Shown here: piece by piece, positions 25,117 to 33,692 of the stretch | How positions within the stretch are numbered: the stretch's first letter is position 1 | Layout: each line of letters starts with the position of its first letter | Assembly: GCA_001544595.2 (NCBI GenBank) | Contig: FCOH02000032.1 | Coordinates: 1-62,381 of the forward strand | Length of the DNA: 62,381 nucleotides | Origin: Caballeronia peredens | GTDB lineage: Bacteria > Pseudomonadota > Gammaproteobacteria > Burkholderiales > Burkholderiaceae | Direction of reading: 5' to 3' | Translations under genes and position numbers: made by a program | The notes under the pieces: model-generated | What the model was told of the DNA's origin: nothing | Databases searched by the model: none | Seen by the model: the letters and a program-made list of their open reading frames with translations, nothing else

Positions 25117-26733
25117 ATGACCGCACCCGGACAACACGCCATTTCCGTCGACCAGCAATATCGCCTGGCGGAAGCCCATTATCTGAACCATCGTTTCCAC
25201 GACGCGCTCGCCGCCGTCGATGCCGCCTTGCACGCGGGTCTGGCGTCGCCGGCCTTGTGGAATGTCGCGGCTGCGTCGTTTCTCGCGCTCAGCAAGCCGG
25301 CGGACGCCGAACGCTGCTTTCGCGAGGCTATCGCGCTGCATCCGGACTTCTGTTCGGCGCACTCGAATCTGGGCGTGCTGCTGTCCGGCCAGCGCCGTTA
25401 CGAAGAAGCCGAATCCGAGCTTCGCGAAGCGCTCAGAATCGACCCCGCGCACGTCGAGACGCACAACAATCTGGGCGTGATGTTCAAGGAGCAGGAACGG
25501 TGGGAACACGCCCAGGCCGCTTTCGCACGCGCGCTCGAACTCAGGCCGGATTTCGCCGATGCCGCGCTGAATCTCGGCATGCTGTTTTGTGATCAGAGAC
25601 GTTTCGCCGAGGCCGCCGCCGTCCTGCGCCGCTTGCAGGAACAGGACGCCCGGCATTCGAACGACGTCGATCTGAACCTCGGCATCGTCTTTCGCGAAGA
25701 GGGACGGCTCGCGGAAGCCGAGGCCGCGTTCCGGCGCGTGTCGGCGGCTCATCCGCGACATGCGGCGGCGTGCTCGGAACTCGCGCATCTCTTGCTGCGC
25801 GCGGGGCGTTACGCCGAGGGCTGGCCGCTGTATGAATATCGCTACGATGCGCGCCTCGCGCGGCGCAGCACGTTCGCGCCGGAACTGGACGTGCCTCAGT
25901 GGCAAGGCGAGCCGCTGGCGGGAAAGTCGGTGCTGGTCTTCTACGAGCAGGGATACGGCGACATGATCCAGTTCAGCCGCTACTTTCCTGTGCTCAAGGC
26001 GCTCGGCGCGGCGCGCGTGACGCTCGCGTGCCCGGAGCCGCTGCATCGGCTGATGCAAGGCGCGCGCGGCGTCGATGCCGTCGTGAACAACGCGGCGCGG
26101 CTGGACGCCCGGCACTTCGATGTCTGGACCTTTCCGCTAAGCATTCCGCTTCATGTCGGTACGACGCTCGGCACGATTCCCGCCGCCGCGGGCGTGATCT
26201 CCGCCGCACAGGCCGATATCGAGCGCTGGCGTCCGCTGTTGCAGCCGCTGTCGGGCATGAAAATCGGACTTGTGTGGAAAGGCAGCGCGACGCATTCCAA
26301 CGATCGTTCGCGTTCGCTGCCGGGACTCGCGACGCTCGCGCCGCTGTGGTCGATTCCCGACGCACGTTTCGTCAGCCTGCAAAAGGGCGCGGGCGAGGAC
26401 GAGGCGCACAGCCCGCCGCCTGCGCAGCCGCTCTTGCATGTCGGTTCGGCCATGCAGGATTTCGCGGACACGGCCGCCGTCATCGCGCAACTGGATGCCG
26501 TCGTGTGCGTGGACACGGCCGTCGCGCATCTGGCGGGCGCGCTCGGCAAGCCCTGCTGGCTTCTGCTGCCCGCCGTCCGCACCGACTGGCGATGGATGCA
26601 GGAAACGGCAGTCACGCCGTGGTATCCGCAGATGCGCCTCGTCCGTCAAACCATTGCCGGAGACTGGACTGCGCCCGTCGAAGCGGTGCGCGCCGCGCTG
26701 GCGAGCGAAGCGGGTTTCCAAGTCGGCCCGTAA
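25117..26733 (+). CDS. TPR protein with GT9/heptosyltransferase-like C-terminal domain
   Basis: This 538-residue protein has about six tetratricopeptide repeats in residues 10-230, such as SAHSNLGVLLSGQRRYEEAE and ETHNNLGVMFKEQERWEHAQ. The C-terminal half has features of glycosyltransferase family 9-like folds in TPR proteins: FYEQGYGDMIQFSRYFPVLK, GLVWKGSATHSNDRSRS, and DAVVCVDTAVAHLAGALGKP. No signal peptide is seen. Such proteins often act in protein or lipid glycosylation, but the substrate cannot be read. It stands alone between a DUF2905 gene and the convergent cca. Confidence 0.75.
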   Translation: MTAPGQHAISVDQQYRLAEAHYLNHRFHDALAAVDAALHAGLASPALWNVAAASFLALSKPADAERCFREAIALHPDFCSAHSNLGVLLSGQRRYEEAESELREALRIDPAHVETHNNLGVMFKEQERWEHAQAAFARALELRPDFADAALNLGMLFCDQRRFAEAAAVLRRLQEQDARHSNDVDLNLGIVFREEGRLAEAEAAFRRVSAAHPRHAAACSELAHLLLRAGRYAEGWPLYEYRYDARLARRSTFAPELDVPQWQGEPLAGKSVLVFYEQGYGDMIQFSRYFPVLKALGAARVTLACPEPLHRLMQGARGVDAVVNNAARLDARHFDVWTFPLSIPLHVGTTLGTIPAAAGVISAAQADIERWRPLLQPLSGMKIGLVWKGSATHSNDRSRSLPGLATLAPLWSIPDARFVSLQKGAGEDEAHSPPPAQPLLHVGSAMQDFADTAAVIAQLDAVVCVDTAVAHLAGALGKPCWLLLPAVRTDWRWMQETAVTPWYPQMRLVRQTIAGDWTAPVEAVRAALASEAGFQVGP

Positions 26734-26743
26734 AGTCGGCCCG

Positions 26744-27988
26744 TCAGGCGCGGACGTCGTGCAACGCCGCCTTCACCGCATCGACCCGCGCATCGTGCAC
26801 GGCGTCCCTGATCTTCGACGGCTGATCGGCATGCTGCTGCGCGACCGCGCCGGCATCGACGGATCGTGCCGCGACCAGCGCCTCGCGCAGGCGCTCAGCC
26901 TGCGGATAAGGCTGCTGCCCGCGCCCGAGCCTGCCGCGCGCATCCGCGACGCAGGCTTGTAACGCCTCGGCGAAGCGCGCCGGCTTGCGCAGCGCATCGG
27001 CGCGTTCGAACAGCCGCACGAGCGCCGCCGCGCCCATTTCCATCACGCGATGAATATTGCCGTGCTCACGTGCGACGAGCACCGCCAGATCGCGGCAGTC
27101 GTTCGGCACGCGCAGACGCTCGCACAACGGCCGCAGCAAATCGACGCTGCGCCCCTCATGGCCGATGTGGCGCGGCAGGATGTCCTCCGGCGTGGTCGCC
27201 TTGCCGAGATCGTGCGTGAGCGCCGCGAAGCGCACCGGCAGCGCGTAGCCTTGCGACGCCGCGTAGTCGAGCACCATCATCACGTGCACGCCGGTGTCCA
27301 CTTCCGGGTGATAGTCGGCGCGCTGCGGCACGCCCCACAGCGCATCGACTTCGGGCAGGATCCGCACGAGCGCGCCGCAGCCGCGCAGCACCTCGAACAT
27401 GCGCGACGGCTTCTTCTCCATCAGCCCGCGCGACACCTCCTGCCACACGCGCTCCGGCACCAGCGCATCGACTTCGCCGGCGGCGACCATCCTTTTCATC
27501 AGCGCATCGGTTTCCGGCGCGACGGTGAAATCCGCGAAGCGCGCCGCGAAACGCGCGAGCCGCAGAACGCGCACCGGATCTTCGATGAACGCGTCGCCCA
27601 CATGCCGGAACATCTTGCGCGCGAGATCGGACTGGCCGTCGAACGGATCGATGACCGGCCCGGTCAGCTCGCCCGACGGCGTCACTTCGCGCGCCATCGC
27701 GTTGACGGTGAGATCGCGCCGCGCGAGATCTTCCTCGAGCGTCACGTCCGGCGAATAGTAGAACTGGAAGCCGTGATAGCCCGCCGCCGTCTTGCGCTCC
27801 GTGCGCGCGAGCGCGTATTCCTCGTGCGTCTGCGGATGCAGAAACACCGGAAAGTCCTTGCCCACCGGCCGATAACCCTGCGCCACCATCTGCTCGGGCG
27901 TCGCGCCGACGACGACGTAATCGCGATCCACCACCGGCACGCCGAGCAGTTCGTCGCGGATCGCGCCGCCTACGGCGTAGATGTTCAT
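26744..27988 (-). CDS. cca: CCA-adding enzyme (tRNA nucleotidyltransferase)
   Basis: This 414-residue class II CCA-adding enzyme repairs and completes tRNA 3' ends. The N terminus has MNIYAVGGAIRDELLG and the metal-binding DRDYVVVG. Then come RRDLTVNAMA, RVLRLARFAARF, and an HD phosphohydrolase domain (VHVMMVLDY, LTHDLGKATT) as in E. coli Cca. The start at 27988 overlaps the stop of the GST gene by four bases (ATGA). Length matches E. coli Cca (412). Confidence 0.94.
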   Translation of the reverse strand: MNIYAVGGAIRDELLGVPVVDRDYVVVGATPEQMVAQGYRPVGKDFPVFLHPQTHEEYALARTERKTAAGYHGFQFYYSPDVTLEEDLARRDLTVNAMAREVTPSGELTGPVIDPFDGQSDLARKMFRHVGDAFIEDPVRVLRLARFAARFADFTVAPETDALMKRMVAAGEVDALVPERVWQEVSRGLMEKKPSRMFEVLRGCGALVRILPEVDALWGVPQRADYHPEVDTGVHVMMVLDYAASQGYALPVRFAALTHDLGKATTPEDILPRHIGHEGRSVDLLRPLCERLRVPNDCRDLAVLVAREHGNIHRVMEMGAAALVRLFERADALRKPARFAEALQACVADARGRLGRGQQPYPQAERLREALVAARSVDAGAVAQQHADQPSKIRDAVHDARVDAVKAALHDVRA

Positions 27989-28605
27989 CGCGTTTCCTCG
28001 CGCGCGGCGTCGATCCACGCGGCGACCGCGGGCAGCGCCGTGATGCGCTCTCCGTACGCGCGCGACGTTTCGCTCAGCTGCGGCGCGTAGGAATTGAAGC
28101 GCATGACGACCGGCGCGAACATCGCGTCCGCGATGCCGAAATCGCCGAACAGAAACGGCCCGCCTGACTTTTCGAGACACTCGGCCCAGATCGCCTCGAT
28201 GCGCGCGATGTTCGCCAGTACGCCCGGCGTCGCGCCCGCGCCCGGCGCGTGCGTGGTGATTTCCATCGGCATGTTCTGGCGCAGATCGGCGAAACCCGCG
28301 TGCATTTCCGCGCTGATGCTGCGGGCGCGCGCGCGTGCGGCGGCATCGCGCGGCCACATCGCGTGTTCAGGATGCAGCTCGGCAATGGTCTCGACGATCG
28401 CCAGCGACTCCCACACGGCGTCGCGGGAATCGGTGACGAGGCACGGCACCTTGCCGGACGGCGAGACGTCGAGAATGTTGGCGTGCGTGTCGGGCCGGCC
28501 GAGGCGGATCAGCGTCTCGTCGAACGGGATGCCGAAGTGTTTCAGCAGCACCCACGGACGCATCGACCAGGAAGAATTGAGCTTGTCACCGATAACGAGT
28601 TTCAT
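27985..28605 (-). CDS. Glutathione S-transferase family protein
   Basis: This 206-residue protein has the thioredoxin-like GST N-terminal domain: NSSWSMRPWVLLKHFGIPFDE with the catalytic-type Ser near residue 12, then GKVPCLV and ESLAIVETIAE as the glutathione-binding stretch. An all-helical C-terminal domain follows. Overlap with cca by four bases indicates coupled translation. Substrate is unknown. Confidence 0.87.
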   Translation of the reverse strand: MKLVIGDKLNSSWSMRPWVLLKHFGIPFDETLIRLGRPDTHANILDVSPSGKVPCLVTDSRDAVWESLAIVETIAELHPEHAMWPRDAAARARARSISAEMHAGFADLRQNMPMEITTHAPGAGATPGVLANIARIEAIWAECLEKSGGPFLFGDFGIADAMFAPVVMRFNSYAPQLSETSRAYGERITALPAVAAWIDAAREETR

Positions 28606-28623
28606 GCAGTCGGAATCAAAAAT

Positions 28624-29580
28624 TTAACGATGCGCGGTTGCGCGGAAAGTGTTGAAGCGCGAGCGCGACGAATTGCCCGTGAGATACAGCGGCGCGATCG
28701 CCTCGATGCTCGCCGGTTCCTCGATGCCCAGTTCGGGCGCAAGCGGCCCGCTCGCGATGTTCGGCGTTTTCATCGAGTCGAGATTGTCGCGCGAAAGGAT
28801 CGGCTCGCCGGGCGCCATTTCCATGGTCATCGCCTGCAGACGGCCGAGGCTCTCCGGCAGCTTGATGATGCGCGCGTGCTTGCCGATGGTCGCGCCCGAG
28901 AAACGCACGAGTTCCGCCAGCGTGTAGACGCCCGGCCCCGCGAGTTCGTAGACGTGGCGGCTGGCGGCGTCGAGGTCGAGCACGTTGACGATCGCCTTCG
29001 CGACGTCGCCGACGAACACCGGCTGGAACTGCGCATCGGCGCAGGCGAGCGGAATCACCGGGAACATGCGCTCAAGAAATGCGAACTGGTTGAGCAGATT
29101 GTCCTCGGGACCGAAGACGACCGAGCTGCGAAAGAGCGTCCAGTCGAGACCCGATTCGCGCACGGCCTTCTCGCCGTCGCCCTTGGAGCGCAGATACATG
29201 CTCGGGCCGTCGGAATCGGCGCCGATCGCGCTCATGTGCAGCAGTCGCCGCACGCCCTTCGCCTCGCACGCAGCGGCGATCTTGCGCGGCAGTTCGACAT
29301 GCGCGCGCGCGAATTCCGGCCCGTAGGGATCGCCGCGCCGCCCCTGCAGCACGCCGACGAGGTTGATCACCGCATCGGTCTGCTCGATGAACGCGGCGAG
29401 TTGCAGCGGATCGTGCACATCGGTTTCGATGACGTCGACGGGCAGCAGCGTGAGATGCGCGGCGTTGGCGCGCCGCCGCGTCGCGATGCGCACCTTCTTG
29501 CCGAGATCGACGAGCGCATTGACGAGATGACTGCCGATGAAGCCCGAACCGCCGATCAACGCTACATGTTGGTGTCGCAT
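28624..29580 (-). CDS. NDUFA9-like NAD(P)-binding epimerase/dehydratase family protein
   Basis: This 318-residue atypical SDR has Rossmann motif LIGGSGFIGSHLVNAL, then LVGVLQGRRGDPYG, LLHMSAIGAD, YLRSKGDGEKAV and FRSSVVFGPED. This is the pattern of the complex I NDUFA9 subfamily, whose bacterial members are of unclear function. It lies 18 bases upstream of the GST gene on the same strand and may form an operon with GST and cca. Confidence 0.85.
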   Translation of the reverse strand: MRHQHVALIGGSGFIGSHLVNALVDLGKKVRIATRRRANAAHLTLLPVDVIETDVHDPLQLAAFIEQTDAVINLVGVLQGRRGDPYGPEFARAHVELPRKIAAACEAKGVRRLLHMSAIGADSDGPSMYLRSKGDGEKAVRESGLDWTLFRSSVVFGPEDNLLNQFAFLERMFPVIPLACADAQFQPVFVGDVAKAIVNVLDLDAASRHVYELAGPGVYTLAELVRFSGATIGKHARIIKLPESLGRLQAMTMEMAPGEPILSRDNLDSMKTPNIASGPLAPELGIEEPASIEAIAPLYLTGNSSRSRFNTFRATAHR

Positions 29581-29630
29581 ATTCGCCTCTTGGGTCGCGG
29601 CTTGACGGATGCGGTATCGGAACGGCGGGC

Positions 29631-29675
29631 CGAAAAGAAAACGCCCGCGCGTCTTTTCAGGAGACGCGCGGGCGT
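29631..29675 (-). terminator. Rho-independent terminator of the lytic transglycosylase gene
   Basis: Perfect 14-base arms (29641-29654 and 29662-29675) enclose a 7-base loop. On the minus strand the hairpin is followed by TTTTCTTTTC. It lies 20 bases after the transglycosylase stop and upstream of the NDUFA9-like gene. Confidence 0.88.
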
Positions 29676-29694
29676 GAAGGTTCGCTGTGAGCCG

Positions 29695-31662
29695 TCAGGG
29701 AGCGATATATCCCAGACGCGCCTTCAACGACTGCGGACGGCCTTCGAACAGCGCGGCGTAGTAGACGGTGTTCGACAGCACGTTCTTCACGTAATCGCGA
29801 GTCTCGGTGAACGGGATGGTTTCAGCAAAAACCGCGCCCTCCACGGGTGCGCGCAAGTCCTGCCGCCACTGGCGCGGCCGGCCCGGTCCGGCGTTGTAGC
29901 CGGCGGTAGCGAGCACGGGCGAGTTGTCGAATTGATTGTAGATCATCGACAGGTAATTCGTGCCGAGCAGGATATTGGTGTTGATGTCGTTCATCTGCTC
30001 GCGCGACACGGGCCCGAGACCGATTTTCTTCGCCACGAGTTGCGCCGTGCCGGGCATCAGCTGCATGAGGCCGCCCGCGCCCACTTCCGAGCGCGCGTTG
30101 ATGATGAAGCGCGATTCCTGGCGAATCAGCCCGTACGCCCACTCGATGTCGAGACCGGTGTTCTGCGCGTCGCGCTCGACGATATCGCGGAACGGCGACA
30201 GATAGCGCAGCGAGAAATCGTGCTCGCTCTTCGTTTTGTCGGCGGTGTTCACGGTGCGGTCGAACATTTCGATGCGCTTCGCGTACTGCGCGGCGGCGAT
30301 CAGCTGACGGTCGGTCATCGAGCGCAGCGGCCAGTTCCATTCGCGGTTGCCTTCGAGCCGCATGTTCAGCGCGTAGAAACGCTGCGACAGCGCGAAACCC
30401 GGCACCGACTGCATCTGCGCGATCTCGGCGTCCGAGACAGTCGTGCGCGGCGGCACGTTGATTTTCTGGCCGAGTTCTTCGAGCGCGAGCTGCCCGTAGA
30501 AGTTGTATTGATCCGCGATGCCCTGGAATTCCTGATTCGCCGTGGCCGTGTCGCCGGCCTGCTTCACGGCGCGCGCGTGCCAGTAGACCCACGACGGCTG
30601 CGCGCGCAACGTGGGCGGCATCTGTTCGATGGACCAGCGCACCATGTTCCAGTCGTTCGCGAGCAGCGCGCTGCGCGTGCGCCATTCGTACGCCGGATTC
30701 GACAACTGCGCATTCGCCGACAGCCGGTACCAGTCCGCCGCCGCGGGCATGCGCTTGAGCGCCGCCTGATAACCGATGGTGCCCCAGCCGGTCGCGCGCT
30801 CGGCGGGCGTCAGGCTCGGCGCGACGGAACTGAACGTGGCCGCGGCCATGGCCGGGTCGTTGCGGGCCATGCGCGTGATCGCGAGCAGCGTCAGCTGATG
30901 CGCGGGCGTGTTGGGCATGACGCCGCGCGCGAGATAGAGCGGCGGCTTGTTGACGGCGTCGTCGAGCAGCGAGTCTTTCGGCTTTTCCTGCCCGAGCGCC
31001 TCGACGATGTTCGAGCCAGTGGTCGTGTAGTTCTGTTCGTAGGCGAGGCGGATCTGCTGCCAGATATCGTCGCTCGTGAACTGGCCGGACTCCGCGAGCG
31101 CGCCGATCAGATCGACACATCCGTCGCCATACCATTTCGGCTCGACGAGCAGCGCACGCGCCGCATCCGCGACGTTTTCGCCGCGCGAGAGGCGCGCTTC
31201 GAGCGCGTAGCACTTGACCTGCGTGTCGTCGTTGAGCACGAAACGGGGATATTGCTGCTCGAAGTTTTTCCAGTCGTGACGGCTGCCGAGCACGACGAGA
31301 TAGTCGTTGCGCAAGCGGTCGGCGATAGCCTGGCCGTCGTAGCGCTGCAGGAACGAGAGCACCGGCGCGTCGGGCGCATCGATGCGCGCGTGGCCTTGCG
31401 AATCGAACAACTGCGGCTTGAGCGTGAAATATTCGAGATAGCTCGGCGCCGGGTAATTCGGAATCTGCGCGGCGAGCACGGCGGCTTTGCCCGCGTCGTT
31501 CGCGCGCGCGGCGTCGCGCAACTGCATGAAGATGCGGTCGTCGGGCGAAGGCGAGAGATCGGCGTCGGGACGAACGGCGGAAGCCGTTCCGCAAGCGACG
31601 AGCGTCGCGGCGGCAAGGGCTGTACCGACCGCAAGATATACTCGGTTGAGGCGTTTTGACAT
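29695..31662 (-). CDS. slt: Soluble-type lytic murein transglycosylase (lipoprotein)
   Basis: This 655-residue Slt70-like enzyme cleaves glycan strands of peptidoglycan to 1,6-anhydromuropeptides. The start at 31662 yields a lipoprotein-like signal (RVYLAVGTALAAATLVACGT, lipobox LVAC). A long superhelical U/L region follows, then the C-terminal SLT domain: GLIRQESRFIINARSEVGAG with the catalytic Glu, GLMQLMPGTAQ, and ATAGYNAGPGRPRQW. A strong terminator follows. It is divergent from the cyclo-ligase gene with only 19 bases between the start codons, so its ribosome site overlaps the other gene's leader. Confidence 0.92.
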   Translation of the reverse strand: MSKRLNRVYLAVGTALAAATLVACGTASAVRPDADLSPSPDDRIFMQLRDAARANDAGKAAVLAAQIPNYPAPSYLEYFTLKPQLFDSQGHARIDAPDAPVLSFLQRYDGQAIADRLRNDYLVVLGSRHDWKNFEQQYPRFVLNDDTQVKCYALEARLSRGENVADAARALLVEPKWYGDGCVDLIGALAESGQFTSDDIWQQIRLAYEQNYTTTGSNIVEALGQEKPKDSLLDDAVNKPPLYLARGVMPNTPAHQLTLLAITRMARNDPAMAAATFSSVAPSLTPAERATGWGTIGYQAALKRMPAAADWYRLSANAQLSNPAYEWRTRSALLANDWNMVRWSIEQMPPTLRAQPSWVYWHARAVKQAGDTATANQEFQGIADQYNFYGQLALEELGQKINVPPRTTVSDAEIAQMQSVPGFALSQRFYALNMRLEGNREWNWPLRSMTDRQLIAAAQYAKRIEMFDRTVNTADKTKSEHDFSLRYLSPFRDIVERDAQNTGLDIEWAYGLIRQESRFIINARSEVGAGGLMQLMPGTAQLVAKKIGLGPVSREQMNDINTNILLGTNYLSMIYNQFDNSPVLATAGYNAGPGRPRQWRQDLRAPVEGAVFAETIPFTETRDYVKNVLSNTVYYAALFEGRPQSLKARLGYIAP

Positions 31663-31681
31663 CGTTATTTCTGGAGCGCGA

Positions 31682-32311
31682 ATGGTCTTGAACCGGGTCC
31701 TGAGTTCGGAGGAAAGCATAGCACGCAACGTTTCCGCGAAACCCAAGAACGAGCCGAAAAGCGCCTTGCGCGCGACGCTTCTCGCCACGCGCGAGGCACA
31801 AAGCGAGCAGGCCGGTCACGCCGCGCGCAGCGAGGCGCTCACGCGCCGTCTCGAAACGCTGATCGCGCGGCATGCCGTGACGTGCGTCGGGTTTTACTGG
31901 CCCGTCGCGGGCGAGTTCGACGCACGCGACGCCCTCGCCCGCTGGCTTGCCGCCGACGCCGCGCGCGAGGCGGCGCTGCCGGTGGTCGTCGAGCCGCACG
32001 CGCCGATGGCCTTTCACGCGTGGCGGGCCGGCGCGCCGATGAAGGAGGGCCGCTACCGGATTCCCGTGCCCGCTGAAGAAAAAGTCGTGGTTCCGGAACT
32101 GTTGCTGATTCCGTGCGTCGGTTTCGATTCGGCGCGTTACCGGCTGGGCTACGGCGGCGGCTATTACGACCGCACGCTCGCCGCATGGCCCGGCGCGGCG
32201 CGCCCGGCCACGATCGGCATCGCGTTCGAGGCGGGCAAATGCGGCGCGTTGCCGCGCGAGGCGCACGACATGCCGCTCGACGCGGTCGTCACCGAATCGG
32301 CGGTCTATTAG
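31682..32311 (+). CDS. 5-formyltetrahydrofolate cyclo-ligase
   Basis: This 209-residue enzyme converts 5-formyl-THF to 5,10-methenyl-THF with ATP. The family motif is RLGYGGGYYDRTLA; also present are CVGFYWPVAGEFD, MKEGRYRIPVP and LLIPCVGFD. GGAG lies 7-10 bases upstream of the chosen ATG. It is divergent from slt with a very short shared leader. Confidence 0.92.
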   Translation: MVLNRVLSSEESIARNVSAKPKNEPKSALRATLLATREAQSEQAGHAARSEALTRRLETLIARHAVTCVGFYWPVAGEFDARDALARWLAADAAREAALPVVVEPHAPMAFHAWRAGAPMKEGRYRIPVPAEEKVVVPELLLIPCVGFDSARYRLGYGGGYYDRTLAAWPGAARPATIGIAFEAGKCGALPREAHDMPLDAVVTESAVY

Positions 32312-32341
32312 TTATCAGCGAGTGATCAGCGACCGGCGAAC

Positions 32342-32854
32342 TCAGAGCGACGCCGCCGCGCGCGCCGCGGTGTCGTAGAGACCGGATGCATTGCGCATCA
32401 ATTGGGCGGCCTCGCCGATCTGCTCGTTGCTGAGGCCGCTCTCGCGCAAAGTCGCGATGAGACAGGCCTCGCGCACTTCACGATATTTCCCGCACAGGTC
32501 GCGCCCCGCGGGCGTCGCGGAAAAGAACACTTCCTTGCCCGTCTTCTCGCTCTTCACATACCCGCGCGCGACGAGTTTCTTGAGTGCATACGTGGCAACG
32601 TGCGTGTCCTCGATATTCAGCACGAAGCAGATGTCGGCGAGCTTCTTCTTGCGGTCGCGATGACTCACGTGATGCAGCAGCGACACTTCCACCGCCGTCA
32701 TGTCCTTCGCGCCCGCCGCCGACATGCAGCGCACCATCCAGCGATTGAACGCATTACCCGCCATGATGAGGCCATATTCGAATTCCGACAGCTCCGCGCT
32801 GCTTTCGGAGACGAGATGCTCGGACGAAACGATCTTGGTGGGATGGCGCGGCAT
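32342..32854 (-). CDS. MarR-like winged-helix transcriptional regulator
   Basis: This 170-residue protein has a MarR-type core: MTAVEVSLLHHVSHRDRKKK, then LADICFVLNIEDTHVATYALKKLVARGYV (winged helix) and EVFFSATPAGRDLC. No cofactor motif is visible. It is divergent from the 5-oxoprolinase operon. An AT-rich tandem repeat in the 184-base gap (32939-32971) could be its binding site, so it may regulate itself or pxpB. Confidence 0.82.
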   Translation of the reverse strand: MPRHPTKIVSSEHLVSESSAELSEFEYGLIMAGNAFNRWMVRCMSAAGAKDMTAVEVSLLHHVSHRDRKKKLADICFVLNIEDTHVATYALKKLVARGYVKSEKTGKEVFFSATPAGRDLCGKYREVREACLIATLRESGLSNEQIGEAAQLMRNASGLYDTAARAAASL

Positions 32855-32938
32855 GGTTTTTGACCGTTGAAAAGTGCGTTGGAGTGTAGCGCATGGTCAT
32901 TTCGAGGGGCGCAAGGCGCGCCTCAGCGAAAACGCGAA

Positions 32939-32971
32939 TTGATAATTTCTTGATAATTTATTGACAATGTA
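32939..32971. repeat. 11-base tandem repeat, candidate MarR operator/promoter
   Basis: TTGATAATTT occurs at 32939-32948 and again at 32950-32959, followed by the degenerate TTGACAATGT at 32961-32970. The period is 11 bases, one helical turn. On the minus strand TTGTCA (32962-32967) and TATCAA (32939-32944) are spaced by 17 bases and could be the regulator's promoter, so a bound repressor would block it. This is the most AT-rich spot in the area. Confidence 0.5.
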
Positions 32972-33038
32972 ACATTCTGCGGCGACGTAAAACTCACCCG
33001 ACGGGCGAAATTTGCGTCTCGCAAAGGCAATCGGAAGC

Positions 33039-33692
33039 ATGACAAAACCACGTATTCATCCGCTGGGCGACACCGCGCTCGTGTGCGCAGCCGCGCCGCC
33101 CGCCACGCTCGACTGCCAGCGCCGCATGTGGGCGCTGGCGGAGCATGCGCGCCTGATGCCGCATGTCGTCGAAGTGGTGCCGGGCATGAACAATCTGACA
33201 ATCGTGTTCGATCCGCTCGCGGCGGACTACGAAATGCTCGCCGCCCAGCTCGAAAGCGGCTGGGACGCCGTTCAGACGATCGACGCGGACAGCGCCGAAA
33301 TCGAGATTCCGGTGCGCTACGGCGGCGCCGACGGCCCCGATCTCGCCGCGCTCGCGAAGCACACGGGCTTGTCCGTCGATGAGGTCGTGAAACGACATAC
33401 CGCAGCCGAATACATCGTGTTCTTTCTCGGCTTCAAGCCGGGCTTCGCTTATCTCGGCGGGCTCGATCCGGCCTTGCACATGCCGCGCCGTGCCGAGCCG
33501 CGCCTCGACGTGCCCGCGGGGTCGGTCGGCATCGGCGGCGAGCAGACGGGCATTTACCCCGCCGCCTCGCCGGGCGGCTGGCAGTTGCTCGGACGCACCG
33601 AACTCAAGCTCTTCGACCCGGCCAGAAATCCGCCGACGCTGATGCAGCCCGGCGACCGCGTGCGCTTCACGGCGCTGGAGGTACGCGCATGA
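33039..33692 (+). CDS. pxpB: 5-oxoprolinase subunit B (KipI family)
   Basis: This 217-residue subunit of the ATP-dependent PxpABC 5-oxoprolinase converts pyroglutamate to glutamate. Family motifs are PLGDTALVC at the start, PGMNNLTIVFDP, FFLGFKPGFAYLGGL, and GIGGEQTGIYPAASPGGWQLLGRT. The start at 33039 is preferred because CGGAAG lies 3-8 bases before it. Its stop overlaps the pxpC ATG (ATGA). Confidence 0.92.
   Translation: MTKPRIHPLGDTALVCAAAPPATLDCQRRMWALAEHARLMPHVVEVVPGMNNLTIVFDPLAADYEMLAAQLESGWDAVQTIDADSAEIEIPVRYGGADGPDLAALAKHTGLSVDEVVKRHTAAEYIVFFLGFKPGFAYLGGLDPALHMPRRAEPRLDVPAGSVGIGGEQTGIYPAASPGGWQLLGRTELKLFDPARNPPTLMQPGDRVRFTALEVRA

Noticed and set aside
28249..31659. 1136-residue + strand frame spanning several minus-strand genes
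   Set aside because: Crosses GST, NDUFA9-like and slt genes in antisense; low-complexity Arg/His/Val shadow with no domain.
29822..32266. 814-residue minus-strand frame overlapping slt
   Set aside because: Out-of-frame shadow of slt that runs through the promoter and terminates in antisense of the cyclo-ligase gene.
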